In this document: positions 32,927 through 34,086 of the stretch, piece by piece
Layout: the number at the start of each line of letters is the position of its first letter
How positions within the stretch are numbered: position 1 is the first letter of the stretch
Source of the DNA: Thermoclostridium caenicola
GTDB taxonomy: Bacteria; Bacillota; Clostridia; DSM-8532
DNA length: 34,086 nt
Assembly (NCBI RefSeq): GCF_900142095.1
Contig: NZ_FQZP01000025.1
Coordinates: 1 to 34,086, forward strand
Reading direction: 5' to 3'
Notes under the pieces: model-generated
Database searches by the model: none
What the model was told of the DNA's origin: nothing
Seen by the model: only the letters and a program-made list of their open reading frames with translations
Made by a program: the position numbers and the translations under genes

Positions 32927-33049
32927 TTAGTTGCAGCATCCGCCGCCGAACAGACCTCTGTCCCAGAACAGACAAAGGAATATCAGAATGAAGAACAGTA
33001 CTGTGCAATCACCATTGAATCCGGTCCTGGCTCCTAATACGTTATCCAT
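32927..33049 (-). CDS. 40-aa membrane micro-protein, FWDRG family (copy 2)
   Basis: A short ORF read from the minus strand: ATG at 33049, stop at 32927. The 11-base ribosome site GGAAGGAGGTG lies 5 nt upstream, among the best in the window. The product has a polar N-terminus ending FNGDC, a single hydrophobic helix (residues 16-28, TVLFFILIFLCLF), then WDRG and a Gly/Cys tail (LFGGGCCN). It aligns with the neighbouring 35-aa protein at (D/N)C-x-VL-x-F-I-(L/I)-(I/L)-F-L-x-LFWDRG. I do not recognise a named family; it resembles in style the tiny Gly/Cys-tailed membrane proteins of spore formers. An intrinsic terminator follows. Confidence 0.72.
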   Translation of the reverse strand: MDNVLGARTGFNGDCTVLFFILIFLCLFWDRGLFGGGCCN

Positions 33050-33092
33050 AATGGCACCTCCTTCCAGGGAAAGTTAATGCTCTCCAGCGGCA

Positions 33093-33200
33093 TCAGCAGG
33101 ATGACTCGGAGTAGCCGCCCCTATCCCAGAAAAGCAGCAGGAAAAGGATGATGAACATAAGGACTTCACAATTGTCGCCCAAACCTTTGAAGAATCCCAT
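33093..33200 (-). CDS. 35-aa membrane micro-protein, FWDRG family (copy 1)
   Basis: Minus strand, ATG at 33200, stop at 33093, with GGGAGG 7 nt upstream. The product begins MGFFKGLGDNC, has one hydrophobic helix (EVLMFIILFLLLF, residues 12-24), then WDRGG and a short tail ending SESSC. It is a paralogue of the 40-aa product of the next gene, 43 bp downstream, with the same Cys before and FWDRG after the helix. Both probably sit in one two-gene transcript ending at the terminator 32892-32916. The function is unknown. Confidence 0.7.
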   Translation of the reverse strand: MGFFKGLGDNCEVLMFIILFLLLFWDRGGYSESSC

Positions 33201-33454
33201 ATGATAACCTCCCATGCCTTATTGAACTCAATACATTCTATTCCAATCCATAAAAATGGGTTACAAGACATGCCGGAATCAAAAAACGCCGTTGTCGGGC
33301 ATTCGGTCCGGGTTGGCAGACTTTAAGGCAAATCCCCCCCGCGAACATTTTAATGGGTGAGAGGGAAGACCCGTGGAAGGCAGGCCCTGATATCCCTGCT
33401 CAGTGTTCTATGTTCGCTTTATTCTGAATAGGATCAGACAGTGGATCGGACATA

Positions 33455-33961
33455 ATGGGGGAATGGTTTGTGAAGGACGGGGCATACAATGCCAACGCCA
33501 GTATAAGGGATTACCTGAAAAGCCTCATTAAAAGCGTTGCTGTTTCATTCATCCTCACCTTTGTGATCCTGGTCATAGCGGCACTGCTTCTCTGTTTCAC
33601 CGATTTTCCGGAAAAGTACACCCTGCCATCCGCTATTGCCGCCACGGTGCTGGGGGTTTTGGCCGGAAGCTACGGGGCAGCCAGAAAAAATCAGGACAGG
33701 CGCATCCTGTCTGCATTGATACTGGGCCTGTTCTATTCAATCCTGGCCTATCTCATCGGCTGCCTGATCCAGGGGAAGCTGATGATCAGCAGCAATACCG
33801 GGCTCTTCACGGCAATCGTTATGGCAACGGCAGCAATAGGCGGCATCCTGGCAGGCAGGCCTGTAAAGCCCAAGAGCAAGTACAAGGGCGGATCCAATAT
33901 CTTTTCCGACCGGTTTAAAAAGAGCGCCACCGGCGGCTACAAGTTCGGAAAAAGCAGTTAA
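33455..33961 (+). CDS. TIGR04086-type membrane protein
   Basis: The 168-aa product has four hydrophobic segments (about residues 28-48, 58-76, 83-104 and 115-134) and a basic Gly/Ser/Lys tail (KPKSKYKGGSNIFSDRFKKS). The TM1 region SLIKSVAVSFILTFVILVIAALLL, the SYGAARKN loop and the GGILAGRP end resemble the TIGR04086 family of Firmicute membrane proteins, whose function is not known. As I recall, members often lie next to the genes for the SCIFF ranthipeptide and its radical-SAM maturase. That is from memory and cannot be checked here because the window ends 125 bp downstream. ATG 33455 has only a weak GGATCGGA ribosome site. Confidence 0.75.
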   Translation: MGEWFVKDGAYNANASIRDYLKSLIKSVAVSFILTFVILVIAALLLCFTDFPEKYTLPSAIAATVLGVLAGSYGAARKNQDRRILSALILGLFYSILAYLIGCLIQGKLMISSNTGLFTAIVMATAAIGGILAGRPVKPKSKYKGGSNIFSDRFKKSATGGYKFGKSS

Positions 33962-34041
33962 TCAGCCGGAAAGATAGCCGGCGAGCCTGATCATAGTGTA
34001 AAGTTTATGTAGGAATAAAAAAGCAAGTTACCTTCTCGATG

Positions 34042-34050
34042 TGGTATAGT
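34042..34050 (+). promoter_or_regulatory. Extended -10 promoter reading out of the window
   Basis: TGGTATAGT: -10 box TATAGT (34045-34050) with the extended -10 TG. No good -35 box is seen. It would serve a gene starting just past the window end. Confidence 0.38.
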
Positions 34051-34086
34051 TTTCAAGTAACCCACACAATAAAACATAACCAACAG

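Noticed and set aside
33201-33454. Possible riboswitch in the 254-bp spacer before the TIGR04086 gene
   Set aside because: I compared it by eye with cobalamin, glycine, SAM and THF riboswitch cores and found no match. Only weak promoter-like hexamers are present, and I see nothing else I can support there.
1-34086. tRNA, rRNA, CRISPR array, insertion sequence or attachment site
   Set aside because: No T-loop/anticodon-like segments, direct-repeat arrays, transposase motifs or flanking inverted repeats were seen in any spacer. A covariance or repeat search would be needed to exclude them fully.

Overview
The window (34,086 bp, moderately GC-rich) reads as chromosome of a Gram-positive Firmicute, most likely class Clostridia. 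The reasons are the many ribosome sites of the AGGAGG type, frequent TTG/GTG starts, a Gram-positive type IV pilus cluster without a secretin, the mltG-trmR-trhP order known from Bacillus subtilis, a TRAP (MtrB) homologue, TrmFO, and a TIGR04086-type membrane protein. I see no rRNA, tRNA, CRISPR array, transposase or phage gene. Almost everything is core chromosome.

Region 1 (about 100-11,110) is a type IV pilus cluster. In order it holds a small unknown ORF, pilT (retraction ATPase), pilC (platform), pilM-pilN-pilO (alignment complex), pilB (extension ATPase), a 513-aa PilX-like surface protein and two minor prepilins. A second, diverged pilT lies on the minus strand. Its promoter diverges from a strong promoter for the major pilin pilA, which is followed by a terminator and a second pilin-like gene. 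No prepilin peptidase (pilD) is in the window, so it must be encoded elsewhere.

Region 2 (11,112-20,000) holds topA, a minus-strand CapA-family lipoprotein, trmFO, hflK-hflC, and a minus-strand KtrB/TrkH potassium transporter. The 5' end of the transporter is out of frame at a run of six A. Region 3 (20,000-25,300) holds typA/bipA, mltG, trmR and trhP; trhP and trmR make the wobble modification mo5U34 of tRNA. Region 4 (25,300-30,170) holds a coiled-coil zinc-ribbon protein, 5-formyl-THF cyclo-ligase and dnaE.

Region 5 (30,170-34,086) holds mtrB (TRAP) from its own promoter, a DUF2007-like gene, a structured leader with a terminator ahead of pfkA, a YbgC-type thioesterase and a PgsA-type phosphatidyltransferase. 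Two tandem, previously uncalled 35-40-aa membrane proteins follow on the minus strand, sharing an FWDRG motif, with their own terminator. The window ends with a TIGR04086 membrane protein and an outward-reading promoter.

The observations most worth following are the paralogous FWDRG micro-proteins, the TRAP homologue that lacks one of the three RNA-binding basic residues, the ktrB frameshift, the pfkA leader, and the terminator that separates the two pilin genes.
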